A DNA stretch of 64,000 bases, taken from assembly GCA_050309795.1 (NCBI GenBank), contig JBNRMW010000016.1, forward strand, positions 226,839-290,838. The letters run 5' to 3'. How positions within the stretch are numbered: the stretch's first letter is position 1; each line of letters opens with the position of its first letter. A program made the translations under genes and the position numbers. This DNA comes from JBNRMW01 sp050309795. GTDB lineage: Bacteria; Bacillota_I; Bacilli_A; Erysipelotrichales; Erysipelotrichaceae. Positions 1-8,354 of the stretch are shown in pieces. The notes beneath the pieces were generated by a model, which had not been told where the DNA came from, did not search any database, and worked only from the letters and a program-made list of their open reading frames with translations.

Positions 1-1
1 G

Positions 2-1177
2 TACAAGGCAATGTTTGAAGCCTATCAGCGTATTTTCGAACGCTTAAATCTTAAAACACTAATTGTTCGGGCCGACACGGGGGTTATGGGTGGTCTGTTA
101 TCGGAAGAATTCCAAGCCATTTCCGAAATTGGTGAAGATATTTTAGTGGTCCATGAGGCCAGTGGCTATGCTTCCAATCTAGAGGTTGCTGGATGTCATC
201 CGCCTGTTGAGTTTTCTTCTGAACCTATTGCAGAAATTGTTGAAGTTCATACACCAAATACACAGACCATTGAAGAAGTTAGTTCGTTTTTAAATCAATC
301 CATTCAACGCTTTGTTAAGACCTTGATTTATCAAGTCGATGAACAGTTTTACGCCCTCCTTCTACGCGGAGATCACGAAGTCAATGAAACCAAAGTCCGC
401 AAACTATTTAATGCCCAACAAGTTGAGCTGGCTGCCTTTCATGATGTCGAACGATTAACAAAGGCACCTGTTGGCTTTGCTGGTCCTATCGGTCTGGACA
501 TCCCTATCGTGATGGATCAAGAAGTACAGGCACTGATGAACTTCACCGTCGGGGCTAATAAAGCCGATTATCACTTCATGAATGTCAACCTTAAAGATTT
601 CGAACCACGACATGTCGCGGATATCCGCAACATTGTTGAAGGAGATTTATGTGAAAATGGCCAAGGTCCTGTTGTCTTTAAACGGGGAATCGAAGTTGGA
701 AATACCTTTAAATTAGGCACTAAGTATTCGGAAGCGATGGATTTAGAATTCTTAGATGAAAACAATCGCCTACATCCTGTATTTATGGGCTCGTATGGCA
801 TTGGGATTGGTCGTTGCTTGGCTGCCATTGTCCAACAACACCACACCGAGAAAGGTATTGTTTGGCCAAAACACCTTTCTCCTGTCCAAGTTGGGATTGT
901 GACCATTAATTCCAAAGATGCCCAGCAAGTGGAGATTGGTGAACAACTTTACCAACAATTTAAACGCCTCGGTTACGATGTCGTCCTCGATGATCGTCAT
1001 CAACGTCCTGGTGTGAAATTTAACGATATGGAATTAATTGGAACAACCGTTCGTATTACCCTTGGACGTGACCTAGCCAACCATCAAGTTGAAGTTAAAG
1101 CCATTGATCAAGAAGAAAAACAACTCGTTCATATCAACGACTTAGAGAATTGGGTCAAGCAATATTATCAAAATTAG
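2..1177 (+). CDS. proS: Prolyl-tRNA synthetase, C-terminal part (5' end outside window)
   Basis: Class II aminoacyl-tRNA synthetase that charges tRNA-Pro in the cytoplasm. The reading frame is open to the left edge (YKA precedes the first Met), so the N-terminal part with motif 1 is missing. Visible in order: the core segment ending with EASGYASNLE, a YbaK/ProX-like editing insertion (about residues 80-180, with LLLRGDHEVNETKV), the class II motif 3 region (GSYGIGIGRCLAAIV), and a C-terminal anticodon-binding domain (VGIVTINSKD through DDRHQRPGVKFNDMELIG). This arrangement with an editing insert is the bacterial type of ProRS. It ends at TAA and is followed by a good terminator. It is the only plus-strand gene at this end. 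Confidence 0.96.
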   Translation, partial: YKAMFEAYQRIFERLNLKTLIVRADTGVMGGLLSEEFQAISEIGEDILVVHEASGYASNLEVAGCHPPVEFSSEPIAEIVEVHTPNTQTIEEVSSFLNQSIQRFVKTLIYQVDEQFYALLLRGDHEVNETKVRKLFNAQQVELAAFHDVERLTKAPVGFAGPIGLDIPIVMDQEVQALMNFTVGANKADYHFMNVNLKDFEPRHVADIRNIVEGDLCENGQGPVVFKRGIEVGNTFKLGTKYSEAMDLEFLDENNRLHPVFMGSYGIGIGRCLAAIVQQHHTEKGIVWPKHLSPVQVGIVTINSKDAQQVEIGEQLYQQFKRLGYDVVLDDRHQRPGVKFNDMELIGTTVRITLGRDLANHQVEVKAIDQEEKQLVHINDLENWVKQYYQN

Positions 1178-1225
1178 GTTCAACTAACCAAAAATCGTTT
1201 AAGAAGTTGTCTTATCAATAAAATT

Positions 1226-1263
1226 AAAGGATGAATTTCCAAGTTGGAGTTCATCCTTTTTGT
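1226..1263. terminator. Rho-independent terminator after proS
   Basis: A 10-bp perfect stem, AAAGGATGAA (1226-1235) with TTCATCCTTT (1250-1259), followed by T residues on the plus strand. It sits between convergent genes and may also stop transcription from the minus-strand operon, where the T tract is interrupted (CCTTTAATTTT). Confidence 0.85.
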
Positions 1264-1269
1264 TACTTA

Positions 1270-1518
1270 TTACTTTTGCTGAGTAGCTTCTTCGATCGCT
1301 GCTTGCCATTCTTCTTTCAGTCGCATTAAAAATGTTTTGTTTTCTTTGGGTCGTCTCTTGACTCGAACGGAAGAATCATAGTCTGATCGTGCTTCGTACT
1401 TCCGCTTCGCCTCTTGTCTTCGTTGATGAATATCAGCATCGCTTTGATCGATTGGGGTATCGGGAGTGTTCATGATGGTTTCTAATTCGCCACTATAAGG
1501 TGTTCTTCTTTTAAACAT
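1270..1518 (-). CDS. Small basic hypothetical protein, 82 aa
   Basis: I do not recognise this protein. It is 82 residues, highly charged, with no membrane segment or Cys. The middle (QRRQEAKRKYEARSDYDSS) and the C-terminal half (basic stretch VRVKRRPKENK, then a predicted helix LMRLKEEWQAAIEEATQQ) suggest a soluble, partly helical and partly disordered protein that could bind nucleic acid or a partner; that is inference only. A strong ribosome site, AAAGGAGG, lies 7 bases before the ATG, which supports real expression. It is the last gene of the thrS/ABC transporter run, 21 bases after the permease stop, and precedes the shared terminator. Confidence 0.7.
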   Translation of the reverse strand: MFKRRTPYSGELETIMNTPDTPIDQSDADIHQRRQEAKRKYEARSDYDSSVRVKRRPKENKTFLMRLKEEWQAAIEEATQQK

Positions 1519-1539
1519 GCCATAACCTCCTTTAGATTA

Positions 1540-2271
1540 TTATACTTGATTTCTACTATCAATTCTAGAGACATACCAATCCATTAGACTACTGAATGCT
1601 AACGAGAAAAAAACCAACCAACCGCTATAAGCTAAAATGGTCACCGTGTCTAGTTGAGCTTGAGCATAAGCTAATTGGTAGCCTATTCCATTCATTATAG
1701 CCGCCAAAACTTCAGCGTTGATTGTTGTTTTTACAGCCAGCAACGTACTGCTTTTGAACAAAGTCAACAAAGGTCGTTTAAGTAAAGGCAAAAATATTTT
1801 TCTTACATTTTCTATCGAGGTGGATCCATATAAATCAATGACTTCGCGATACTGTTGTTGAACACGGACTAGTGCTTCCATTAAAAAATCATAAATAATA
1901 GGTAAAATAATGAGTACACCAACCAAAATAACCGAGGCTTGACGACCAAACCAAATAAGACTCATGATTAAAAAAGCGGCGATGGGTATGGTTCGGAAAA
2001 CATCATTCACTGTGCCAATGAAGGGTCGTATAAATGATTGACGAAGGCTAATCAAGACAAGTAACAACGCCAAAACAAAGGCCAAAAACACGACAATGAA
2101 CACACGACCAAAACTTTGAGCCAATTGCCCATAAAAACGAGGTTTTGTTAATAGTTCAACCATCTTGTACCCTACTGTAAACGGTGTGGGTAGTAACAAA
2201 TCGTTATGAACAATTAACGATCCAACTAGCCAACAACAGAGGATGATGACAAAGGAAAATAGTTTTTTCAT
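1540..2271 (-). CDS. ABC transporter permease, SsuC/TauC-like
   Basis: Membrane subunit of a binding-protein-dependent importer of the nitrate/sulfonate/taurine class. 243 aa with about six hydrophobic segments (residues 4-22, 55-77, 90-110, 113-130, 165-185 and 208-230). The EAA loop that contacts the ATPase is visible at about residues 140-170 (REVIDLYGSTSIENVRKIFLP). It starts one base after the stop of the substrate-binding lipoprotein gene, so the two are coupled. No ATP-binding subunit is encoded next to them. The substrate cannot be told from sequence. Confidence 0.85.
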   Translation of the reverse strand: MKKLFSFVIILCCWLVGSLIVHNDLLLPTPFTVGYKMVELLTKPRFYGQLAQSFGRVFIVVFLAFVLALLLVLISLRQSFIRPFIGTVNDVFRTIPIAAFLIMSLIWFGRQASVILVGVLIILPIIYDFLMEALVRVQQQYREVIDLYGSTSIENVRKIFLPLLKRPLLTLFKSSTLLAVKTTINAEVLAAIMNGIGYQLAYAQAQLDTVTILAYSGWLVFFSLAFSSLMDWYVSRIDSRNQV

Positions 2272-2272
2272 A

Positions 2273-3184
2273 TTACGGAATAAAATATTCTTCTTCTAAT
2301 TGGACATCCAATGTCTCAAAAAATTGGGTTAATTGTTTTGTTATGGGCTGAGCCTTAACGACCTCTAAAGCTAATTGATCATACGTCGCTGAAATCAAAG
2401 AAGCGCTTGGTAAACCTAGCGTTTCTAGACCAATTTCTTCTATTCGTTGTTCTAGGTTCACGGGATCCTTAATAAAGGCTTTCATTTCTTCAATCCAATA
2501 CTCCATTTTTTCAGCATGTTGATGATAACTATCTGTATGAACAAAGAGTGCGGCTTGGGGAAAGTTGTCGCGACCAAAGTACTGTTGGTAGCGCTGTTGG
2601 ATATCCAATAATAATTCAAGGTCTTGTCCAAGCTCTTGTGCTTTGGTAATAGTGGCTTGGGCCACTGGCATGGCCAATAAAGCCATTTGAGCTTGATTAC
2701 CCAATAACATCCCTTGAGCTTGATGAACATTAGCATACCAATCGATGGTACTGTTGTCGAATCGTGAATCTTGTTGGACGATTTGCTTAAAAACCTTACC
2801 AACAATTGCGTGTTGCCCGAAAGCAGCAATTGTGACGCTTGAAAGCTCAAAGGCATTAGGATCTCCGACAAGATACAAATTGCCCCAAGAAATCACAGAA
2901 TGAAGCTTGTACGCGGTTTTTTGGTCCTGTTGTAATTGAACTCCTAAATTAATTGGCGCAATAATAAAATCATATTCCTTCACAGGATTCACGAAGGCTG
3001 CTTGAACAAAATCTGAGCCTGTGGTGATTTCAACCTCGATATCTTGTTGATTAAAAAGCGGGATGGTACTCAACGACGGCGCCCCACTCGGTGAAAGAAG
3101 TTTGAGTGTTTCAGAACTTGTTGGTGATTGCCGACAACTTGCTAGTAAAAGACTCAAAACCAGAAGCTTTAAAAGTCTACGCAT
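2273..3184 (-). CDS. ABC transporter substrate-binding lipoprotein
   Basis: Extracytoplasmic solute receptor of the NMT1/THI5/TauA type, 303 aa. The chosen start gives a clean lipoprotein signal (MRRLLKLLVLSLLLASC, Cys17 in an L-A-S-C lipobox); longer upstream Met codons lie inside thrS and would put extra charged sequence before the signal. The mature part has alternating two-lobe features (KLLSPSGAPSLSTIPLF; YDFIIAPINLGVQL; QAQMALLAMPVAQATI), as expected for type II periplasmic binding folds. The start overlaps the end of thrS by 8 bases, so it probably shares the T-box-controlled transcript. The ribosome site is weak. Substrate unknown. Confidence 0.82.
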   Translation of the reverse strand: MRRLLKLLVLSLLLASCRQSPTSSETLKLLSPSGAPSLSTIPLFNQQDIEVEITTGSDFVQAAFVNPVKEYDFIIAPINLGVQLQQDQKTAYKLHSVISWGNLYLVGDPNAFELSSVTIAAFGQHAIVGKVFKQIVQQDSRFDNSTIDWYANVHQAQGMLLGNQAQMALLAMPVAQATITKAQELGQDLELLLDIQQRYQQYFGRDNFPQAALFVHTDSYHQHAEKMEYWIEEMKAFIKDPVNLEQRIEEIGLETLGLPSASLISATYDQLALEVVKAQPITKQLTQFFETLDVQLEEEYFIP

Positions 3185-4973
3185 CCAATTCACTTGCGGC
3201 ATTAATAACTTTTTCATCCACCATTTTCTTAAACCAGTGTTCGAATTCATCTAATTTCATTTCAACGGATTTTCGCGTGCCATAAAAACGCACGGTGACG
3301 CTATCGTTCTCAATCTCTCCATCACCGATAACCAATTGTAATGGAATTTTATCCATTTGAGCTTCCCGTAAACGGAAACCTAATTTTTCATTTCGATCAT
3401 CAATTTCAACGCGGGCTTGGTGCTTTAATAACAACTCGCGAACTTTAAGCGCATGGTGTTGATGGTGTTGGGGATGAATCGGTAAAATGGTCGCTTGTTG
3501 AAAAGCCAGCCATAATGGAAATGCGCCTTTATATTGTTCGATAAGATACGCAACAAAGCGCTCCATCGTTGAAACGACGCCACGATGAATAACCACTGGA
3601 CGGTGATCTTTGCTACCATCTTCACCAACATAGGTTAGATCAAAACGTTCAGGTAGTAAAAAGTCGAGTTGAATCGTTGATAAAGTTTCTTCGCTACCTA
3701 AAGCCGTCCGAACTTGAATATCTAATTTTGGTCCGTAAAAGGCTGCTTCACCAACCGCTTCGGTGTATTCTAAATCGGTTTCATCCATGGCGGATTTGAT
3801 CATCGCTTCAGCCTTGTCCCACATTTCGTCGTCGTCAAAATACTTTTCTTTATTTTCAGGATCTCGGTAAGACAATCTAAAACTGTAGTCCTCGAAGTGA
3901 AAATCTGCATATACTTCTCGTACCAGTTCCAAGGTCCGTAAAAATTCTTCTTTGATTTGATCGGGACGCACAAAAATATGAGCATCATTTAGGGTCATTT
4001 CCCGAACGCGCTGTAAACCGGAGAGACCCCCGCTTTTTTCATAACGGTGCATCATCCCTAATTCAGCAATTCGAATCGGCAATTCTCGATAAGAATGTAA
4101 ATCTTGTTTGTAGATTTCCATATGGTGCGGGCAGTTCATCGGTCTCAAAACTAATTGTTCACCATCGCCCATATCCATTGGTGGAAACATGTCTTCATGA
4201 TAATGATCCCAGTGTCCAGATTTTTTATATAAATCGACATTCGCCATAATTGGCGTATAGACATGTTGATAACCTAGGGAGATTTCTTTATCGGTAATAT
4301 AGCGTTCAATAATCCGGCGAATTGTTGCTCCTCGCGGTTTCCAAAACGGCAGCCCTTGCCCCACTTCAGGTAGGACAAAAAACAAATCCAGTTCTTTTCC
4401 AAGTTTGCGGTGATCGCGCTGTTTAGCTTCCTCTATGCGGTTTAGATAATCATCTAATCCTGCTTGGTCGGGAAAACTAAATCCATAAATACGCTGTAAC
4501 ATTTTATTACTGGAATCACCCTTCCAGTAGGCTCCAGCAACTTTGTGGAGTTTGAAATGCTTCATCACCCGCGTGGATTCGACATGAGGTCCACGACAAA
4601 GGTCTTCCCATTCTCCCTGTTTATAGACTGAAATAATTTCATCTTCCTGGTCTAAGCGTTCAATTAAGTCGAGTTTATATTCATCATCCTTAAAGCGTTC
4701 TAACGCTTCTTCTTTGCTGATTTCTTCTCGATAAATACGCTTGTTTTCCTTGGAAATCTTTTTCATCATTTTTTCGATTTCTGGTAAATCTGCTTCTGAT
4801 ATAACCGCATCACCTACATCGACGTCGTAGTAAAAGCCTTCTTCAACGACGGGACCCACCCAGAATTTAGCCTGTGGGTATAAGCGCTTAATTGCATGAG
4901 CCATTAAATGCGCTGTTGAATGATTTAAATCATGTAACTGTGGATCAGTTCTAAAATCAATACCGAAACTCAT
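3177..4973 (-). CDS. thrS: Threonyl-tRNA synthetase, lacking the N-terminal TGS domain
   Basis: Charges tRNA-Thr. 598 aa. The start at ATG 4973 is fixed by GGAGGT nine bases upstream; a longer in-frame extension only translates the T-box leader. Domains: editing domain at the N-terminus with HSTAHLMAH and CRGPHV Cys/His residues; class II catalytic core with zinc ligands in RPMNCPHH, NDAHIF and VVIHRGV; motif 2 around MHRYEKSGG; C-terminal anticodon-binding domain (LPIHPQHHQHHALKVRELL). Most bacterial ThrRS of about 640 aa begin with a TGS domain; here the protein opens directly at the editing domain, as in some mycoplasma enzymes. Regulated by the T-box upstream. The stop overlaps the next gene. 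Confidence 0.97.
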   Translation of the reverse strand: MSFGIDFRTDPQLHDLNHSTAHLMAHAIKRLYPQAKFWVGPVVEEGFYYDVDVGDAVISEADLPEIEKMMKKISKENKRIYREEISKEEALERFKDDEYKLDLIERLDQEDEIISVYKQGEWEDLCRGPHVESTRVMKHFKLHKVAGAYWKGDSSNKMLQRIYGFSFPDQAGLDDYLNRIEEAKQRDHRKLGKELDLFFVLPEVGQGLPFWKPRGATIRRIIERYITDKEISLGYQHVYTPIMANVDLYKKSGHWDHYHEDMFPPMDMGDGEQLVLRPMNCPHHMEIYKQDLHSYRELPIRIAELGMMHRYEKSGGLSGLQRVREMTLNDAHIFVRPDQIKEEFLRTLELVREVYADFHFEDYSFRLSYRDPENKEKYFDDDEMWDKAEAMIKSAMDETDLEYTEAVGEAAFYGPKLDIQVRTALGSEETLSTIQLDFLLPERFDLTYVGEDGSKDHRPVVIHRGVVSTMERFVAYLIEQYKGAFPLWLAFQQATILPIHPQHHQHHALKVRELLLKHQARVEIDDRNEKLGFRLREAQMDKIPLQLVIGDGEIENDSVTVRFYGTRKSVEMKLDEFEHWFKKMVDEKVINAASELDA

Positions 4974-4987
4974 AATGTACTTACCTC

Positions 4988-5197
4988 CATAAAAAAATCT
5001 CTCAGTCAAAGGACGAGAGATCGCGGTACCACCTTTATTCACATAAAAATATGTGCACTTTAACTTGTTAACGCCAAGCGTACGGGAATATTTCCAGAAC
5101 CTTGAGTAGTAATTTTAAGGCTGCGCATTAAACTCACACCAACCGTCTAACTCTCTGCATTGAAGCGATTAAAATCGTGTCTCAAGTATTTCTTATA
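4988..5197 (-). promoter_or_regulatory. T-box riboswitch leader for threonine
   Basis: The minus strand carries the T-box signature AAAGGTGGTACCGCG (5022-5036), the AGAGAG and GGTTGGTG stem I elements (about 5137-5158), and a stem I base of CTTGAG with CTCAAG (5101-5106). The bases just before CTCAAG read ACT-A (5107-5110), which fits a Thr specifier codon ACU followed by the usual purine. A terminator hairpin, ATCTCTC with GAGAGAT and a T7 run (4991-5021), overlaps the antiterminator in the classic way. Uncharged tRNA-Thr should allow read-through into thrS. Confidence 0.95.
4991..5021 (-). terminator. Attenuator terminator of the thrS T-box
   Basis: Stem ATCTCTC (5015-5021) with GAGAGAT (4997-5003), loop of 11, and seven T residues on the minus strand (4991-4997 complement). 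The 5' arm abuts the T-box sequence, so antiterminator and terminator compete. Confidence 0.9.
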
Positions 5198-5203
5198 TAT
5201 CGT

Positions 5204-5232
5204 AGTATAGCAAAATAATTTAATCGATTCAA
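5204..5232 (-). promoter_or_regulatory. Promoter of the thrS T-box operon
   Basis: -35 TTGAAT (5227-5232) and -10 TATACT (5204-5209), spaced by 17 bases, directly upstream of the T-box leader on the minus strand. Confidence 0.75.
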
Positions 5233-5237
5233 TCGAT

Positions 5238-6215
5238 TTACAGAATTTCGGCTAAACAGACACTCTCTTCACAAAAGGCTTCCATCACCCATTTTAAATA
5301 GCCTTGTTGTTGGTCCACTTCAAAGACACTCACATTATCCGTATCTTTAGTCGCCACAAGTAAATAGCGTTGATCCTCGGTTAAAAGGATGTCGCGGGGA
5401 TGTTGACCATGCGCATCAATTTCTTGAATTTTTTCCAAAAGTCGTTGATCTCCAATCTTAAATACAGAGATTTGGTCTTGACCACGAATAGAAGTATAAA
5501 TAAATCGGCGATCTTTTGACAATTGAATCGCTGCTGAAGTTGAATTCTCCTTCTTTTCATCAACGGTATCGATGATCTGCAACAACTCCCCTTTTGAATC
5601 TGAAAGTTTAAACACCGCCAATTGATGGCTATATTCACCTAAACAGTAAATATATTCGTCAACAGCCACGAGATGACGCGGGCCAAACCCTTCTGGAAAA
5701 ACTAATTCAAATAAAAACTTAAAATCAGCCTCAACATCGTATATCTTAATCCGATCAATACCCAAATCTACCACATACAACCATTCGTCTTGTTCACAAA
5801 ACACGGCTTGATGGACATGGGAATTTGTTTTTGGTTCAACAACTTTTCGATACGGTTCATATGTTTCACCCTGTTTTTGATAAATCGTAAAACAACCTTC
5901 ATGATAATTTGAACTCACAAGCCATTGACCATCGTTAGATAGTTCAACATGTGCCGGAGAACTCTTTTCATTCATGTGGACAAACTGTTTAGGATTCAAT
6001 CCTTTTTCATCAACTTCATAAATCATCACCCCAGCGTTCCCATCAACTTCCGCCGAACTAATAACCTGATGATTACGATAAATTAAATACGTCGGACGCA
6101 AGATTTCTGCCACTAAATGACGTTCGCTTTCTTGTTTTTCGGGATTAATCGATAATTGATAAATTCCTTTTCCGTTTTTTCTGGTATAACTTCCAACGAT
6201 GAATTGATAATTCAT
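5238..6215 (-). CDS. Lactonase family protein (6-phosphogluconolactonase-like beta-propeller)
   Basis: 325 aa of the YkgB/Pgl seven-bladed beta-propeller lactonase family, which hydrolyses 6-phosphogluconolactone or related sugar lactones. Seen in sequence: N-terminal FIVGSYT, then repeated blade-like segments with HVHQAVF, YVVDLGIDRIKIY, FGPRHLVA, RRFIYTSIRGQDQISVFKI and GQHPRDILLTEDQRYLLVATKDTDNVSVF. The GPRH and HPRD(I/F) segments are typical of the family. The ATG overlaps the stop of the aminopeptidase gene (ATGA). It ends the pfkA-pyk-glucokinase-aminopeptidase operon, which fits a role in sugar-phosphate metabolism, although the precise substrate is inferred. Confidence 0.85.
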   Translation of the reverse strand: MNYQFIVGSYTRKNGKGIYQLSINPEKQESERHLVAEILRPTYLIYRNHQVISSAEVDGNAGVMIYEVDEKGLNPKQFVHMNEKSSPAHVELSNDGQWLVSSNYHEGCFTIYQKQGETYEPYRKVVEPKTNSHVHQAVFCEQDEWLYVVDLGIDRIKIYDVEADFKFLFELVFPEGFGPRHLVAVDEYIYCLGEYSHQLAVFKLSDSKGELLQIIDTVDEKKENSTSAAIQLSKDRRFIYTSIRGQDQISVFKIGDQRLLEKIQEIDAHGQHPRDILLTEDQRYLLVATKDTDNVSVFEVDQQQGYLKWVMEAFCEESVCLAEIL

Positions 6216-7453
6216 TTTAAAACAAAATTCCCTTCTTCAAAGACATTAACATACTGACCATCGTAGGTTTCTCCTACAATTTTCAGATCTGGCGTTCCAA
6301 ACATAAAATCGACATGTTGACCGGAAACATTCATTCCTGCCTTTACAAGTTGTTCTTGAGTCATGTTTTTAGAATCTTTAAGATTCATCGGATAAGCTGC
6401 ACCCAAGGCCATATGACAAGAGGCATTTTCATCAAATAAGGTATTGTAAAATAAGATCCCCATTTCTGAAATTGGTGAATGATGTGAAATTAAAGCAATC
6501 TCACCTAAGCGGCTACTACCTTCGTCCGTTTCGACAATTTCGGTTAGTACCTCCCGATGGGTTTTCGCATCATAATCAACGACTTTTCCATCTTTAAATT
6601 TTACCCAAAAGTCTTCGACAAGCCGACCGGAGTAGGCCAAGGGCATCGACGCATACACAATCCCATCAACCCGCATCGGATCTGGCATGGTAAACGATTC
6701 TTCCGTTGGCATATTTGGATTAAAGACCACGTCATTTAAAGCCTTTTCGCTACCCCCTGCCCAATGGTGATTTTTAATCAGACCGACATGGATATCGGTG
6801 CCTAATCCATTGGTAAAATGCAAGGTTTTAAAATTATACTTATTCAAAATTTCATTTTGAGCGTGCAGCTGTTGATTATGTTGTTGCCAACGTGTGAGTG
6901 GATCGCTTTCCAGGTCCACCCGACAAGCCTTCAATATGGCCTTGAAAAGGTCTTCTTGAGGTGTTGTTGATTCTGGGAAGACAATCTTTGCCCATTCTTC
7001 GCTAGGTACGGCTACAATACTCCACTGTGCCGTGTTCGCCATCGAATATTGTCTAAAGGCTTTAATGACCGCTTCTTTTTGTTGAGCCATCATGGCTCGT
7101 TGAAGTTTTTCTGGATCCACACCAGCCATCACCCCTGGAGGTGAAGACACAATGACAAGTCGTGCGTAATGATGGTCCATTAAATGTTGTAAACGATTCA
7201 AGGTCCAGCCAGGGATGGTTTCTAATTCTTCGACTTCTTCATTTAAATAACTCAGACGACTCACGTGATCATCTTTCCATTGAACCGAAACCGAGCGAGC
7301 ACCAGCCGCATAGGCTTGGGCCACGCAGAGACGAACAAAATAATTCGCCTCCGTATTTGCTTGAATAAGGACATATTGACCTTTTTGAACATTTAGTCCC
7401 GTTTGAATCGCCAACTGCGCATATTTTTCGAGTAGTGTTTGATCTATTTTCAT
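6212..7453 (-). CDS. M29 family aminopeptidase (AmpS/PepS-like)
   Basis: Cytoplasmic metallo-aminopeptidase, 413 aa, the usual length for M29. The start at MKIDQTLLEKYA is preferred because the longer reading extends into the preceding gene and the family begins here. Conserved features: RLVEDFWVKFKDG and LGEIALISHHSPI with metal-binding Glu, CHMALGAAYP with the His/Tyr pair, and GQHVDFMFGTPDL with the His and Asp ligands near the C-terminus. It starts one base after the glucokinase stop and ends in TGA overlapping the next ATG. Its presence among glycolytic genes has no obvious functional reason beyond co-expression. Confidence 0.93.
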   Translation of the reverse strand: MKIDQTLLEKYAQLAIQTGLNVQKGQYVLIQANTEANYFVRLCVAQAYAAGARSVSVQWKDDHVSRLSYLNEEVEELETIPGWTLNRLQHLMDHHYARLVIVSSPPGVMAGVDPEKLQRAMMAQQKEAVIKAFRQYSMANTAQWSIVAVPSEEWAKIVFPESTTPQEDLFKAILKACRVDLESDPLTRWQQHNQQLHAQNEILNKYNFKTLHFTNGLGTDIHVGLIKNHHWAGGSEKALNDVVFNPNMPTEESFTMPDPMRVDGIVYASMPLAYSGRLVEDFWVKFKDGKVVDYDAKTHREVLTEIVETDEGSSRLGEIALISHHSPISEMGILFYNTLFDENASCHMALGAAYPMNLKDSKNMTQEQLVKAGMNVSGQHVDFMFGTPDLKIVGETYDGQYVNVFEEGNFVLK

Positions 7454-7454
7454 G

Positions 7455-8354
7455 TTATTTACCATGCGATACCGGCAACATCGCTGCCCCAATTATCCCT
7501 GGTTCAGCTAATTGAGCCAACACAATATCGACATTTTTCATCCCTTCATGTACGTGTTGATTATAGTATTCTTTGACTTTATCAAAATAAATATCGGCCG
7601 ATTTGGAAACGCCTCCCCCAATGACAAAAATATGAGGATCGACGACATGAGCAATTAAGGAAAGCCCGACCGCAAAATCTTTAGACATTTGTTCGACGAT
7701 CTCGATCGCTTTTAGATGTCCTTGTTTGTACAAATCAAACAGTTCGCGACCACTTTCGATTTTTGGATCAATTTCCTGTTGAGCTTTATGAACTAAGGCT
7801 GTTCCGGAAGCTAAGTTTTCCAAAGCACCAACATTGAGATGATTTACCTTCGGTGCTCGGGGATCAATGATCAAGTTAGCAACTTCGCCGGCATAGCCAT
7901 GCTTGCCAGAGACCGCTTGACCGTTGACGATTATACCTGCACCAATACCCGTACTATGGGTCACATAAACCACGACAGGTAGCCCAGCTCCAGCGCCAAC
8001 CAAGGCCTCCGCTAAACCCGCTACATTGGCATCGTTATCCATATAGACGGGTAAATTTGTAAAGGCTTCTAAGCGTTTAACTAAAGGGAATTTAGCTAAG
8101 GCTGGAATATTGGTCGCCATATTCAACCATCCTTTTTCCTGATCTACCGGACCTGGAACACAAATCCCAATACCAAGGCAATGTTCTAAAGTTCCTAGTT
8201 CTTCGATGGTGTCGCAAATGTTTTTAAAAATCGTTTCAGCTGATTCTTTCGCTAAGGAAGGATTTTGTTTAACATCTAATATTTTTCCTTCTTTGCTCAC
8301 TTTTGCAACACGTACATTGGTCCCACCTAAATCAATTCCTAGATAATAATTCAT
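7455..8354 (-). CDS. ROK family glucokinase lacking the zinc motif
   Basis: 299 aa sugar kinase of the ROK family, probably ATP-dependent glucose phosphorylation. The ATP-binding phosphate loop is clear at the N-terminus (GIDLGGTNVRVAKV), followed by GIGICVPGPVD, the catalytic DNDANVAGLAE segment and STGIGAGIIVNG. Typical ROK proteins then have a His plus a CxCGxxGCxE zinc site; here the same place reads GEVANLIIDPRAP then HLNVGALENLASG, so all the zinc ligands are gone. The start shares a base with the pyk stop (TAATG). Its place with pyk and pfkA supports a glycolytic role. Confidence 0.9.
   Translation of the reverse strand: MNYYLGIDLGGTNVRVAKVSKEGKILDVKQNPSLAKESAETIFKNICDTIEELGTLEHCLGIGICVPGPVDQEKGWLNMATNIPALAKFPLVKRLEAFTNLPVYMDNDANVAGLAEALVGAGAGLPVVVYVTHSTGIGAGIIVNGQAVSGKHGYAGEVANLIIDPRAPKVNHLNVGALENLASGTALVHKAQQEIDPKIESGRELFDLYKQGHLKAIEIVEQMSKDFAVGLSLIAHVVDPHIFVIGGGVSKSADIYFDKVKEYYNQHVHEGMKNVDIVLAQLAEPGIIGAAMLPVSHGK

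Noticed and set aside
4974..5042. In-frame 23-codon N-terminal extension of ThrRS
   Set aside because: It translates the T-box and terminator hairpin; the GGAGGT-ATG start at 4973 is decisive.
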